Positions 10,406-26,174 are shown, counted from the first letter of the stretch. The stretch: 64,000 bases of DNA from Heterobasidion occidentale (GCA_039111635.1 JBCAQO010000008.1:930001-994000); one strand, 5' to 3'. Notes: generated by a model not told the origin, from the sequence alone. Made by a program: numbers and translations.

Positions 10406-13400
10406 ATGTCCGTCTACATCACCCTCAAGAGCGGCGACCAGGTCAAAGTCAACGGTAAATATCCTCCACCCCACCTCCGCGCCCTCCCCGCCTCACCAGA
10501 TAAACCGCGATCCACTGACAACAACCCTTTTGTCTTTCCCCTCTCGCGCACTCTGTTTTTTATTTTTATTTTTATCATTATTTTGTGACTTTTACGTCCT
10601 CTGCTGCGCTCTCTTTCCTTCTTTCTCCATTTTTCGACGTCTCTCCTCGGTGGCGGCCGCGCGGTCTGTCACCCGGCACCCCCGCCCGTCGCATCCCCGG
10701 CCGTGGCATATTTTTTCGCTCGCCTCGCCGTCGCTCACCCTCCCTGCCTGCACGCCGGGCGCCTCTGCTCCCGCTTCGGGCGCGGCCGCGCGCGCGCCAC
10801 GCCACAGACCACGTCTACTGCTCCCCGAGCTGGGCCGTGCGCGACGGCACGCCCTACTCCGTCGCGCGCATCATGGAGTTCCTCTCCCCCGAGGGCGCCC
10901 GCACCTCGGCCGACGCCACCGACAAGCGCGGCGCCACCGCCGCTCACAGTAATAACAGTATTAACAAGAACAACAAGAACAGCAACGCCCACGCTTCGAG
11001 CTCGACCCCCGCCACCCCCGCCGCCTCCCACCCGACCCCGGCCACCACTACCTCCTCCTCCGCCTCCGCCTCCGCCTCCGCCTCCGCCTCCGCCTCCGCC
11101 TCCGCCTCCGCCTCCGCCGTCGCCGCCGCCGCCGCCGTCCCTGCCACCCCCGCCTCCGCTGCGGGCGCTGCGGCCGCGCCGCAATACACGCGCGTGCGCC
11201 TCGCGTGGTACTACCGCCCCTCGGACGTGAGCGACCGCCCCGTCGCGGACGCGCGCCTGCTCCTCGCCGCGATCTACTCCGAGATCTGCGACGTCGCGCA
11301 GCTGCGCGCCAAGTGCTTCGTCGTGCACCGCGACAAGATCACGGACCTCGCAGGGTGGAAGCGCCGCCCGGACAGGTTCTACTTCAACCGCCTGTTCGAC
11401 CCGTATATCAAGAAGGAGTTCGAGGTCATCCGCTCGGACGACGTGCGTAACCGTGAGTGGGCGCTGCTCCTTGCTGTTTGTTGTTTGCGTTCCGGGGGAT
11501 GGATGGATGGGCATCGTGCGCTGACGTCTGTGTTTCCGCAACAGTGCCGTCGAACATCAGGGAGGTCCTCACCGCGCGCTACGAATACGTCGTCGCCGAG
11601 AAAGAAATCGTGCCCGACCTCACCGACACCGTCCGCGAATGCAACACCTGCGACAAATGGTGTCCGCCGTACGTCCCCCGCCCCTCTCCGCTCCACTCAC
11701 CCGCCCTCACATCACCTCCGCTTCTCCTCTCCACTTCCCGGTCCCGCACCACCAGCCCCGAGTCCGTCCGCTGCGACCGCTGCAAGGGCTTCTTCCACAT
11801 GTCCTGCGTGCAGCCCCCGCTCATCTCCAAGCCCACGCGCGGCTACGGCTGGACGTGCGCGCCGTGCGCGCGCGCGCACGAGAAGGCCGTCGCGGGGCAC
11901 GACGCCCGCCCACCCGCGCCTGCGCCGAAGCCCAAGTCGCACGCGCCCCCCGCGCGCGGCCGCGGGCGCCCGCGCAAGGACCGCTCGCTCGCGGAGAAGG
12001 AGGAGAGCGTCGAGGTGAAGCACTTCAAGATGTGGCCGTTTCGCTATTTCGGGTGCGTCGCGGTCGTTGGCGTCTCCTATCTTTCCGGCGCCGCTGACGT
12101 GCTGTGGGCCCGCAGGCTGTACACGGTCGCGGAAGACACGCTAGGTCAGTCGATGGTGTTTCGCTCGGATGCGCGTGGTGCGTGGACTTCGTGGGTTTGG
12201 TTGCTAACGATGCGTGCAGATCCCGACGACCTCATCTTCCCTCGCTCTGCGACGCGCATGGGGCCCAAATACCAAGCGACCATCCCCGCCCTCGGAAGCG
12301 CCTTCGACCCTGGTACGCACCTTGCCCTGCTCTGCGTCTCCTCCCACCTCGCCCTGAGCATCCGCTGACGGAGCTGACTGTCATCATGATTCGATCGCGA
12401 CTCGCAAAGACCTGGGGGAGCGCGGCAGCGACGAAACGATCGAGGTCCTGAGCGTCGTGCTCCAGATGTCCGAGAGCGAAGGTGCGTGCGAATGTATCTC
12501 GGCCGTGCCGCCTGGCCGGCCCGTCTCCCGCATTCGGCACGGAGCTCACGGCATTCTCCGCACCCATGCCCGAATATGTCCCGCCGTCGCCGCCGGCAGT
12601 GTCCGAGCGTGAGTGGTTCGCTGAGTTTCCCGGGTGTGCACAACGGCGGCTGACGCGGCGCGCGCGACGACCGCAGTGGAGAACAGGAAGGCGCGGCTGA
12701 CCGCGAAGCAGGACGTGCGGAGCAGCGTCGACTGGCTCACGGAGGTGACGCGGCGCTTCTCGCAGGCGTGGCTCGCCAAGCGCGACTTCGCGTCCGTGAC
12801 GATGTCGAACCCGTTCCGGCTCGAGAAGGTGCGTCTTGCCATCCCGCTCCCTCCGCCGTCTCTGTCCCCGTCCCGCCTCTCTCTCTCATTCCTCGCGCTC
12901 GCCCCTCTTGTCCGTGCAGTGGAAGAAGACGGAGACGCGGTACGCGGACCGCATCTGGGACGAAGACGAGAAGGCCGCGTTTGAGGAGGCGATCGCCACG
13001 TACGGCGCCGAGCTGCGCCCTGTCCGCGACGAGGTCGGCACGAGACGATCGAGGAGGTCGTGAGGTACTACGGCCACTGGAAGAGGTGCGTCGCTTGCCG
13101 GCCCTCCCGCCCACCTGCGCTTACACCCCGCCCGCCCCTCGCGCCCCGCGCTCGCAGCGGCAAACTCGGAGAGGAGAACCAGCGCCGGCGTCGCGCGCGC
13201 TTAGCCGGCGAGCCCGACCCCGGCGCCGCAGACGCGCCGGGCGGCGGCGCGGGCGCGGGCGCGGACTCGGACGACGAGGGCTCGATCGTGAAGCAGCCGA
13301 CGCGCGCGAACGGGAGCTGCGGCGCGTGCCGGACGCGCGAGTCCAAGGTGTGGTGGAAGGCGCCCAAGGGCCTGCCGACGAACGTGCTGTGCGACGCGTG

Positions 13401-15000
13401 CGGGCTCAGCTGGCGCAAGTACGCGGACCTGAACCACATGCGGCCCGTGCGCGAGGAGAGCGTCGCGGGCAAGGCGAAGACGGCGGAGAAGCGCGAGGGC
13501 ACGCCGCTCGGCGGGCCGAGCGCTAAGCGGCCAAAGGTGAGCAGCGCGACCGTGCGCGTGGGTGGGCGGGCTGACGCGTTTGTGCCTGTGCTCGGCAGAC
13601 GGCGGGCTCGGTGCGGTCGTCGCCGCAGCCGCCCGCGAGTGTGTCCCACCAGCCGCACTGCCTGGCGTGCAAGAAGAGCGTCGGGAAGGTGCTCACGTGC
13701 CAGCACTGCCAGACGCGGGTCCATGCCGGTGCGTGTGTTTTCGTGCGGGGCAAGTGTTGGGCTCTTGAGCGCGCGTTCTGACTGTGGTGTTCCCAGCTGC
13801 CGGCGGCGTCGTCGCCGAGCCAGGCGCGGAGACGTGGACGTGCGATCTCTGCGGCAACGCAAAGTCTGCCGAGGCGTCTCTGGTCGGTCTTCCCATTCTT
13901 TCGTCTCTTCGACGGTCGTTGATCATGCGGTGAACGGCGTGCGCAGAACACCGGCTGTCTCCTGTGTCCTCCTCGCAACAAGACCAAGCACCTCTACCCG
14001 TCGTATCTCCGCGTCTGCAAGCCCACCGAGGGCCAAGGCTGGGCGCACGTCCTCTGCTCCGTGTTCATCCCTGAAATCACGTTCTCCGACGCCTCCCGCC
14101 TGCGCGTGGTCGAGGGCATCAGCACGATCCCCCACTCCCGTTGGTCCTCCGTACGTCCTCCTCGTTCTCTCGTCGCCCGAATGCCGTACCGACGCTCACC
14201 CGCTGCCCCCGCCCGCCGCTTCCGCCTCCGCCAGTTCTGCGCCATCTGTCTCCAGCCCGGCGGCGCCGTGATCCGGTGCAGCGAGTGCCCGCACGAGTTC
14301 CACGTCTCGTGTGCCTGGGTCCAGGGGTACAAGTTCGGCTTCCAGCACCAGCCCGTGCGTGTCTCTCCCTCTTCCCTCCGTCTCTTCTCTCGCGCGACCC
14401 CCTCCTGAGACCTGCGATGCCGCGTGCCCAGATCCGGAACCGGAAGGACCCGACGGTGACCGTCAAGTTCGGCCAGTGGGTCGGCGCGATGGTCCCCGCC
14501 GTCCGCTGCAGAGACCACCACCACGAGCCGTCCAAGCAGACGATGTTCGGCATCTGCGAGACCAACGAGCTCGGCGAGGTACGCGCTGCTGCTTGCGTTG
14601 CATGTTGCATGCGGGCTGCGGGCCAAAGCTGATCCCCGTGCGTTCTCTCCCCGTGTCGCAGACGGCCCTGCAGGTGTACTGCAAGACGTACAAGCAGGCC
14701 CAGGTCGCACAGTCGCACGCGCTCCTCCGCAAGGCCCGCCGTCTGGACGAGATCCTCAAGGAAAAGGACGCGGCTCCGAACGGCACGAACGGCGTGGCCG
14801 AAGCCGCTGCCGCCGCCGTCAACACCGTCTCTTCCGCCGAGCCGCGCTGCTCGCGGTGCAAGACGATGTACTCGCCCTTCTTCCACCGCGTCCCCGAGTA
14901 CTACCACAACCACATCAAGGGAGACCCGGAGGGCTCGTACCTGTGCCATCGATGTCACGGCAACGACATGCCGGGCGTGGGCAGGCGGGCGGGCTCGTAA
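10406..15000 (+). CDS. SNT2: SNT2-like BAH/PHD/SANT/GATA/PHD chromatin regulator
   Basis: Probable nuclear histone reader of the Snt2/Lid2-complex type. Seventeen exons can be chained from ATG 10406 to TAA 14998-15000. Exon 1 (10406-10454) starts MSVYITLKSGDQVKVN and joins 10808 after a 353-nt intron to give a BAH domain (through about 11600, with a (Ser-Ala)n insert). Then come a PHD finger (CNTCDKWC ... CDRCKGFFHMSC ... CAPC, 11640-11860), an ELM2-like segment (PRSATRMGPKYQA, 12240-12300), a SANT domain (12920-13085), a GATA-type finger (CGACRTRESKVWW ... LCDACGL, 13315-13410), a second PHD (CLACKKS ... CDLC) and an extended PHD (CLLCPP ... HVLCSVFIPE ... CAICLQPGG ... FHVSCAW). One base appears missing in the SANT exon near 13043, and the acceptor near 12379 is weak. 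Confidence 0.9.
11059..11118 (+). repeat. (TCCGCC)10 coding (Ser-Ala)10 in the BAH domain
   Basis: Ten perfect hexamers in frame, encoding alternating Ser and Ala within a long Ser/Ala/Thr/Pro insert between the first BAH strands and the TRVRLAWYYRP segment. Being a multiple of three, it can expand or contract without breaking the frame. Continuation of the purine-poor bias on both sides suggests the insert grew by repeat expansion. Confidence 0.9.
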
Positions 15001-15192
15001 CCGTTCATGAACATTGACGGGCGCGCGCCTGTACTGTATATGATTACATGTTGTTCCTAAGGATGTAACAATAGAGAATGATAGTCACTGAACATGCCAC
15101 GGGTGTCGGGAGAGTACATGTGGGAGGGCAAAACAGAATAAAAGCAAGGGATAAGCAACCAAGTCGACAAAGGAGACCAAACAAAAAGTAAT

Positions 15193-18100
15193 CTATGATT
15201 TCACCCTCTTATAATACAATACATAAGCAGGTTTTCCCTAGAAGACGGGGTGTCAGGCCTAGCATTTCAGTAGGGGAAAGAGGGAAAGACGTACAACGAC
15301 TTCTTTAGCATCAGCCGAGGTGATGCGGCTGTCGTCGCAGTAGAGCCAACCTCCGCGAGACGCGATGAAGGCAGTGTCTGCAGAGTACAAGGTCTGTCAA
15401 TTCGCACTCAATCGAACGAAAAACACGACGCACAATGGCCACTGCTGAGACTCCCAACGTGGTTAGTAACGGCATAGAGGTCGTATCGGTATGGAGGAAC
15501 TTGGAGCCGCGGGTCGTCCACGCTCATCGACTGGGACTGACTGCGATCGGCGCCCGGCGGGAGCGGTGGTGGCATGTAGTTCGTCAGATCCAATCCCTTG
15601 AGCGGAAAGTCGACGGTCTTCTCGATCTTATCGGTGAAGGGCCCTTGAACGAAAAGCGTTTGAGGTGGACGAGGAGGACCGGCGGGAGACGCGACAACGA
15701 GAGCCGCTTCGTGGCCTTGCGCAGGACCTTACAGTGGGGACAGTTCCTACGCGAAAGACGTGTTCGTTAGTCGACAATTCGGCCATCGCGTGAGGTGAGC
15801 ATACCAGGCATCAGATTTCTCCATGACCTCCTCCTTGAAAAAGGCATCTAAACAATGTTGAAGGGATATCTTTTGGATCTTGTTCGTCGGCACGGGAAGG
15901 GAGAGGTACATGAAGCTGTTATACGTGGTAGACGTCTGCAGAGCAACACCCCTCGTTCAGAAAGTCTTCGTAGATGTGAGCAAAGGCGGCTTACTTTATG
16001 GCACGTCAAACACTCCAGCCGATTGCGGAACTGTCCTTGGAAATAGTCGACGATGAGGCTGTCGTTCCGCCGGCGATAGACCTGCCACTCCTGCTCGCTG
16101 GCGATCTGCTGCGGCAACTTCTCCAGTTCCGCTTCGCGCTCGGGGGACACCTGATCGATCGGCTTGTTCAAGATGCGATTGAGATCCTCGTGTAGCCCAT
16201 CCAGAAGGAATATCAAAAACTCCTGCGAATCATGTTGATCGGACCCGCTGAATTGTGGCGCGTGCATGCATATCGATCGCTATAATAGAACATGAGTTCA
16301 CTGGCGTCCTGAAAAAGAAATGGAATAGGTACTCGGAATGGGAACGGGGAGATATAAGACGTCTCTCCATGCCACATATCATGCAAGATGCTTGCAAATG
16401 CATTTGCAAGGTTGCCTTTGGTTCCCAGCGGATTGACCAAATTCAACGCAGTCTTCCAGCGACCATCTAGAACACGTAGTGCATGAGGCGACACATCTCA
16501 ATAATAAGACAGTCGTGCTTACCTGTAAAGAACCGCGCAAACGGCACAGTGGCACTTAAGCACTGAATGGTCGCGTTCATATAACAGGTATTCCCCAAAT
16601 TCTTCAAACCAGATGTTCCGATGTGAACGTCAGGCCAGTACGTCACGGGATAGTCAGAAGGAATGGTCGGTGGTGGCGGACCGGACTGCGAGATGGAGTA
16701 CGACTGGCCGTGCTGCGGGAGCCGGGGGCGGCTGTCCTTTCTCTCTAGGCCCGGCGATGCTGCGGCAGGCGGTCTCCGCAGTATGTGCTGTGATGAGAGC
16801 TCAGGATAATCGATCGGAGGGCGAGCCATGCCAGACAACGCTTCCTGCGATTGGTCAATATAGTCGCTCCGCCGCCGAGAAAGAGGCGATGAGTTGATAG
16901 AGGCTTGGGGAGGGGAGATGATGCCGTGGGTTCCAGCATATTGATTGAAAGACGAGTTGGGGACCGTAGGAGACATATTTCGAGCAAATTGGGGGTATTG
17001 AATTCCAGCGCCATTAACCATTGACTGGGGTATCTGTGGTGAGGGAACCTAAAACTCGCCGGCGTCAGCGGAACGCTTCGCCATCAAGCTAAGACTTCTA
17101 CGCACGTTGTCAGAAATGGTTCGAGGAAAAGAAGATGTGGATGACGTAGATGGCGGACGAGACATTGTTGGCTTCCGTACAAGACGACGCGTGGGCTCCA
17201 AGATTCCGTTAAAATCTGTACCGTCTCTGGCAGACCTATGGAAAACCCTCGTAAGAAGCGATAGGGTCATGACCATTAACTGACCTGGACGATCCGGACA
17301 TTTGGTCCAACGAGTGGCGAGCGAACTCCTCCGGCGGTACCATCGCAGCCCTGCCGTTTGCATAGGTCTCTGTTCCAGCGCGACTTCGGCCCGAAACTTG
17401 ACCCCGATGTGCCATTGGTGGAGGGGACTTGTATCCATCATTAAATCGGGGGAGGGTCGGAGTTGTGTAGCCATTGGTCGCTTGAACAGGACGCACAACG
17501 ACCTCATTTGACTCTGCTCTTGCGACGAAAGGTTCTCCCAATTCTTTCTTCCAAGCTTGCAGCCCACCAGCCAGTAAGACCGGCACATTCCTCAAGACCT
17601 TCTTAAACTCGATCTCGTAAATGGCGCGAACTAGAAGCGAGAGCGGGGTAGTGAGGGAACCAAAGGAGTCTGAAGAGTCGTCGTAGAGGATGACCAAATC
17701 GAACTTGTCACGGTTTGAGAACAAGGAAGATTCATTTCGAGGTGCGACACTCAGCGAGTCTTCGATGCTCGAACCGCTGACACTGTCCCCATTGTTAGTC
17801 TCGGATCTCCCAAGCAAAGTACAACACTCACTTGTCCCGCATAAGTACCGACGGCTCGATGCACAACACCGCATCTGCACGTACGTGTTCACGATCAAAC
17901 TCTTCCCTTGTCCGCACGTCAATGAATAGCACCTTGAGCTCGTTGGTGTATATATAGTCATAGACCTCTTTCGGCTGCGCAACATTCTTGACTGGGAAGT
18001 CCACGGGAATAGCATGAGATGGAATGAGAGGCGAGCGCGATGACTTGGTCTGGAGCCCTGACGACTTGGGAAGGATGGTGGGCGAGAGAGGAGATCTCGA

Positions 18101-19330
18101 CGGAGATGCTGGTCGGCTGGCAAAGCTGTCTATCACGGGTGATATGGGAGTGCTCGACGGTCGAGGACCCGGGTTGAACGGGAGTGTCGGAAATGGTTTC
18201 GCTACTGTAGGCGAACGGTCTCCGGTATAGTCTCGACGCGAACGTCGGCTGGAATTGCTCGCGCCAGTGTTCACTGTTGCAAGTTGCAAGTTGTCCGCCT
18301 CCTCTAGCTCATCTATGGAAGGGAATGTCTGCGCGAAGTCGGAAAAACTGAAGAGGGAAGCCCTAGGTGAAGAGGAAGTGGAAGAGGAAGGAGATGGCGG
18401 GCTCAAAGTAGATGGGGAGACGAATGCATGTGGCGAGGGAGCAGCAGAATGGAGAGATCCTGATGCGGAGATGGACGAGGCTTGACTCAAAGTGGGAGTG
18501 ATAATGCCTAAGCTGGGCATAGGACTTCGAGGCGGACGGTCGTCGAAGATCGGAGACTGCAGAGGCGAAGAAATCGTGCCATTCGGAATTTCTCGCGACA
18601 TGCGTTTGGAGGTGCCGACAGACAAACCAGCGTCCTGCAGAGAGCGCATTCGATCTGCAATACTACCCCCAAGCTTCTGAGTGGGAAGATCTGAGGGAGG
18701 GCTCTCGACACCATTGAGTCTGCGCATCGTAGTTAGGGTGAAAACGAGATGATATACACAGTGTACTTACTGGGTCGCCGTCTTTTCTATCTGGAGGAGC
18801 TTGTTCTCCAAAGTATGGACTCTCGTTGTCAGGTCACTGCCTTCACGCTAGACGCAGCGGTCTGAGAGCCTGCTCAGATGATCGGAGAAAATTGCGCACC
18901 TGCTGGAAATCTGTGAACTCTTTCCAGATGATACCCTTCTTCCCAGGCACGTTCTCAGCCTTGAATTCGGCCGAGTCCATCACCGTCTTTGCAAGGCTTG
19001 CAGCTTTTGTGAATGCGCTGAGAGCACCCTTCAAGTCCCCGGCGTTCTCGCACGCATACGCGAGAGACACTTGACCTCGGGCGGACTTGATGAGGGACAG
19101 GGCCGAAGCCCCCTTGCTGACTTTCTGAGCCTGTTGGATGGCCTTCTCGCGAATCTCAGCGACAGATATGTCTTCGAAGGGCCTCGGTGAGCCATTCTGC
19201 ACGGCTGAGGCATGATACTGTCAGAGAAGCCATCATAACGTGCCCAGCCAGATCAGCCATACTCACTAGAGAATGATGCACCAAACCCTCCGACCACGGG
19301 CGAAGCTGGTAATACAGAGACACCTGTCAT
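15193..19330 (-). CDS. Ubiquitin carboxyl-terminal hydrolase, Doa4/USP8-like
   Basis: Deubiquitinating cysteine protease, probably acting on endosomal cargo like yeast Doa4 and human USP8. From the N-terminus: [19 protein letters not shown], an all-helical USP8-dimerisation-like domain (18843-19225), a long Ser/Pro linker, a rhodanese domain (17560-17990; [19 protein letters not shown], then [10 protein letters not shown] where an active rhodanese would have Cys, so probably inactive), a second linker, and the UCH catalytic domain. The Cys box is [17 protein letters not shown] (about 16560-16610), followed by [20 protein letters not shown], a zinc pair (LECLTCHK ... NCPHCK), [14 protein letters not shown], and the His box SSGHYTAFIAS with CDDSRIT completed across an intron near 15390. 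Stop TAG is at 15193-15195, start ATG at 19328-19330. A divergent 470-bp spacer separates it from the next gene. Confidence 0.93.
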
Positions 19331-19801
19331 TGAGGCCGTGCACAGCGGTGGGTTGCAGCGATTATTCGGAAGTGATGGAGTAGGGACGACAAGGGAAAGT
19401 AATAAGGATAATTGAGAGGATTATTTGGTGGAAATGGGCAGAGAGAACATGAGCTCAAGTGGCTGGACAATCCGGGGACAATGTGACTGGAATTTCTTTC
19501 GGCGTGCTCAGCTCATTCCGGCAAATTTCCAAGGCACGCGCCGGATTGGGCCCGGATCTGCGACAAATGTATTTTGGCTATTTATGAGTCCATCGCGGTC
19601 ACGTGGATCGCCGCGTCGGTTCACCTCGACCTTTGGCGTCGACTCACCCCTTGGGCCACGCACAGTTCAACTCGCTCATCACTTGCTAGCCATCTCCTAA
19701 CATCGTCCTTCAGCGCGCGTACCTGGGATATCCTCCTGCAGTGCGTTCAGAGTACCTCTTCTAGTGAACTTGCACTTCATACAAGCGACTTTGACAGTGA
19801 G

Positions 19802-22578
19802 ATGGCGCGAACACCTCCCAAGGCGGCTCAATGGAATCTTGACTTCTCGGACTCTCTAGGATCCCCATTTATTGATGCGCCCTCGACTGACTCTGTGACG
19901 TCGACATCGACGCTCCAATATGTCAACTCGCAGCTTATTGCACACTGGGTTCGCTCACTCCCCAGGTTTATCTTTGGACGGGTTATCAAACGGTGACTCG
20001 GAGAAAGTCGTGAAATGTTTGTTTGGTATGTTGAGTCAAAGAATGGTGCGTGCCTCATGCTTTTCTCGAGAAATACTAGTAAATGTCGTCGTGCAGATTG
20101 ATATGAACCGTACAGAAGAGTTGACCACGAAACTTAGAACTCTGTCCTATGACCACGAGAGGCTTACCTCGATGCACCACACAGCAACTGAGAAAGTTGA
20201 GAGCGCTGAGCGCGAGACTAACCTCTTCAAATCTCGACTTGCGTACGTCCTGGTCTCTCTCATGATTCGAGCCACAACGAACGCGCACTTGTAGCTCTGC
20301 AGCACGCACCATCCAGCAAGCTGAAGCCGCGCATAAGCACACCACAGGAGAGCTCCAGCGAACACGATCTTCGCTACAAGCCCTTCGTGCGGCTCATCAG
20401 ACCGAACTGAAGAAGAAGGAGAAAGATATAGAGCGCATGTCGGAGAGATGGTCTAAGCTCTCAGACACACAGCTGAAACTCGGCTCAGTCGGCAGCGGCA
20501 TGACGGTAAGAAGCAGCAACAGCGCGATCGTCGAAGGCAGACCGGATGCCGTTCTCGGTCGAGGCAAGGGCCTAGTCGAGACAGCTCTCGACGAAGCCGA
20601 GAAAGCGAGCAGGGAGCTGCGAGAGGAAAATGGGGAGCTCAAGGCCCTCATTGTTGATGTCACTAATGCGATCCAGAAGATTCTTCATAAGGCTTTGGGA
20701 GGGGAGCCAGACGATGACAATCAGGTCGGTACCACATGTCCATTGTTCGGCCACCTTGTCTCTCATCGAAATCTGTAGCCGACACCCTTGGGAATAATTG
20801 ACCTCTTCCCACTAGGACCTGTCGACGTTGCCTTCGAGAGACTAAGCTCTCTCCTTACTTCCCTTCGCAGTACTGTAGCTACCATTCTCGAAACAAGAGG
20901 TCCGATGCCGCCGCGCCCACGGACAACTCTGTTGACGAGATTGAAAAGCTGCAGCAAACAATCACCACCTTGCGCTCTGAACTCGGTGCGTGCTTCTAAC
21001 TTTCTCATGACACTCTCGGTGAGTTGACGTTGAGTAGAAAAAGCAAAGGAATCTCCGACGTACAAAGCAAAGGCGAAGGCGATCTTTGACCGAGACGAAG
21101 AGCAAGAACGTCTGAATCAGAAACTGTCCGAGGTCGAAGCGCAGAAAACGGCCTTCACAGAGGCCGTTACAAGATTGGGTAAAGAGCGAGCAGAATTTCA
21201 GGTAACACCTCATCGCTCGTATAACGCCATGCCCTCTGACAAGAACGGCCTAGGCTGAGCGGATGAAGTTCTCGAGGAGAAGCGCTCCTGGGGCGTCCAG
21301 TCTACACCAACAGAACTGGATCCAGCGTCAACTGCGCCCGAGGTTCCCACATCATCTTTAGAACCCGAATCCATCCCTCCAGAACCAATGACGCCCTCAC
21401 GCAAATCCCCACGCAAATCCAAAGTAAAGATTGGCTCCCCGCGCAAGTCCCCACGCCGATCACCTGCCAAAGTAAAAACAAGAACCTTCCGCAGAGTGTC
21501 GTCAACGTCGGGCGTTGGGCTTCCACCATCGTCGCACTTCGTCCCATCGTACGAGACCGAAGTCATACCGTCCACGTCGCTCATGCCTACTTCATTCGTG
21601 CTGCCCCCTCCTTCCCCACAATCACGGTTCCCTCCAAGAACCAGCGGCATCCTCGGCGCCTTCAACGAAGTCGAACCGCTGAAATTGGACTTGCCTCGAG
21701 TCGTCATCTCGGAAGAGCCAGCGCCACAACGCGCATCGAGAGCCGAAGACGTCTTGGAGGGCATCTCCGAGCCTCTGCCAGACACTTCCTCTAAACCATC
21801 ACATCCACGGCCTTCGTTATCGGCCGCCCCCACTCACTCAACAGACATGACTGATGATGAACTCCTAGCTGTGCCTGCGCCCGTCCCAAAAACCCCCCGC
21901 GCGTTCCCGGTGGCGAAACCTTTCGCGCAGCGCATGATCCATGCCTATTCCCCCGCGAAGCCCAGTCCACTCAGTCGAATCCTGATGCTGTCGGACTCGC
22001 CGGAGGGAGATCTCGGAACGATGCACCTCAAGGACCTGGTGCCCAAGGCTGGGCTCGCAGCTGCGGAAGTGAACCCTTCTTCCGCCTTTGTGCTCCCGGT
22101 AGAGGACGACGACAACCCACTACTAGAGAAGCGGGCCGATCAGACTGCGAAGGCTCAGGGTCCACAGAAAACAGAAGGCGCGACCAAGGCCGCCGCACCG
22201 GCTCGTGATCCTGTCAAAAAGTCGCTCGCTCTTGCGCTAGAGAAGGAACGGGACAGGACGAAGGGCAAGGACAAGGCGAAGACCGCCGCTCCATCGGCCA
22301 CTGCGCGAAGTAAGACCCCCACGGGTGTCGGGGAGAAGGAGAACGTCACCAAACGCGCTCCGAAGGCCTCGACGAGCAAGGTCCCGCCGGCTTCGAGTGC
22401 AGCTTCCACCAAGACTGCTTCCGTCGCGGCTTCGCAGCCCGCCGCCGTTTCTAATGTGACGACGAGGGGCAAGTTCGGCGCTAGCAATAAGCTCCCACCA
22501 GGCAAGAGCGGTCCAAGAAGAGTGCCTATTGATAGCGCCGAAGCCGCTCTCCCGATTGGACCGGGGTGGAGGGGTTAA
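19802..22578 (+). CDS. SSX2IP/Msd1-like coiled-coil protein (ADIP family)
   Basis: Resembles the afadin/alpha-actinin-binding (ADIP/SSX2IP) family, whose fission yeast member Msd1 anchors microtubules at the spindle pole body; a centrosome-related role is inferred. The N-terminal part contains SEKVVKCLFGMLSQRM and NRTEELTTKLRTLSYDHERL, then long coiled coils (20097-21201), and a basic Ser/Pro/Lys-rich tail with SPRK repeats (21388-21480) that could bind DNA or microtubules. Exons: 19802-20045, 20097-20242, 20295-20724, 20779-20985, 21038-21201, 21255-22578. Three one-base frame discontinuities break otherwise clear exons: near 19946 (extra base), 20892 and 21270 (missing base, each beside a homopolymer). 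An alternative start at 19920 avoids the first break but loses the well-formed segment before it. Confidence 0.78.
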
Positions 22579-22762
22579 ATGGCAGCATCTCCTACATTTC
22601 TATTTCTCTCCTTATATCCATGTTATATGGCGTAGAGCGTGTACAACCGGCATTTGTGTAATTGCAACGATACCCTACAAATCCATTGGTGATTTATTAG
22701 TACATGATAAATATGCTCCTTGACTGAATCTTCTAACAGGGACTTTGCTTCCGTCGCCATTC

Positions 22763-25424
<2,662 letters not shown>

Positions 25425-26174
25425 GTGGATGGTTCGGATCAAGAGGCGGAGCTGGATGGAATGCACGGAACTTGGGGGAGGTGAGGGACAAGCATGGATT
25501 CGGTCCTTATTTATATCGATCTCGGAAAGACCGCAGGGAGGCAAGGAAGAGAATTGGCGCTACCCAACGGGGTGTACCTCCTGACTGACCATAGTCCGAC
25601 TGCCGTGTTTGGTGTGTCGTCCTCCATCCCGCATGCGATGCTCGGCTCTCGTGCTTTTGAGGCACTTGCCTTTTACTGTCTCTGCCTTCGCAGGCTTCCT
25701 AAATTGGATGACACAACGGCGGCAAGAAAATGCGAGTCTGTGCTAGGCGCGGTCAGAATCTGCTACTAAGTAGTGCATCGATAAGGCGGGATGGGGCACC
25801 ACATTACTCGTTCGAGCAGGGATGCGCCGCGAAACTGTACAAAAAGGCATCTCTTTCCTGCCCATCAGTCCAGGCCAGATTGTTCAGCCCTCTCGCAACG
25901 GAAGAAGCCCCGCGCTCCATGAAATGCTGACCGGAGCTTGCCTAGCAAGGTGTCGTCGTTCACAGTCGCCGTCAGTCTTCGTTGGTACGCGCTCAAGCTT
26001 GACAGAATGCCTGTCTGTGATGAATGCTGTGTGATATAGATGGAGCAACAAGGAGCTACAGTGTCCGACATACATAAGATTACAGAAGAACAACTAGCGA
26101 AGCGGGATAAATTGGCGATACGGGGACGATGGATGACTGATATGTACGAGAGAGATGATGGAAAAATGTCAGTA
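25425..26174. other. Intergenic region upstream of the monooxygenase
   Basis: About 750 nt between the monooxygenase start and the POLD4 stop, both on the minus strand. It should hold the monooxygenase promoter. I see no supportable gene; the frames present are short and unlike any family. Confidence 0.6.
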
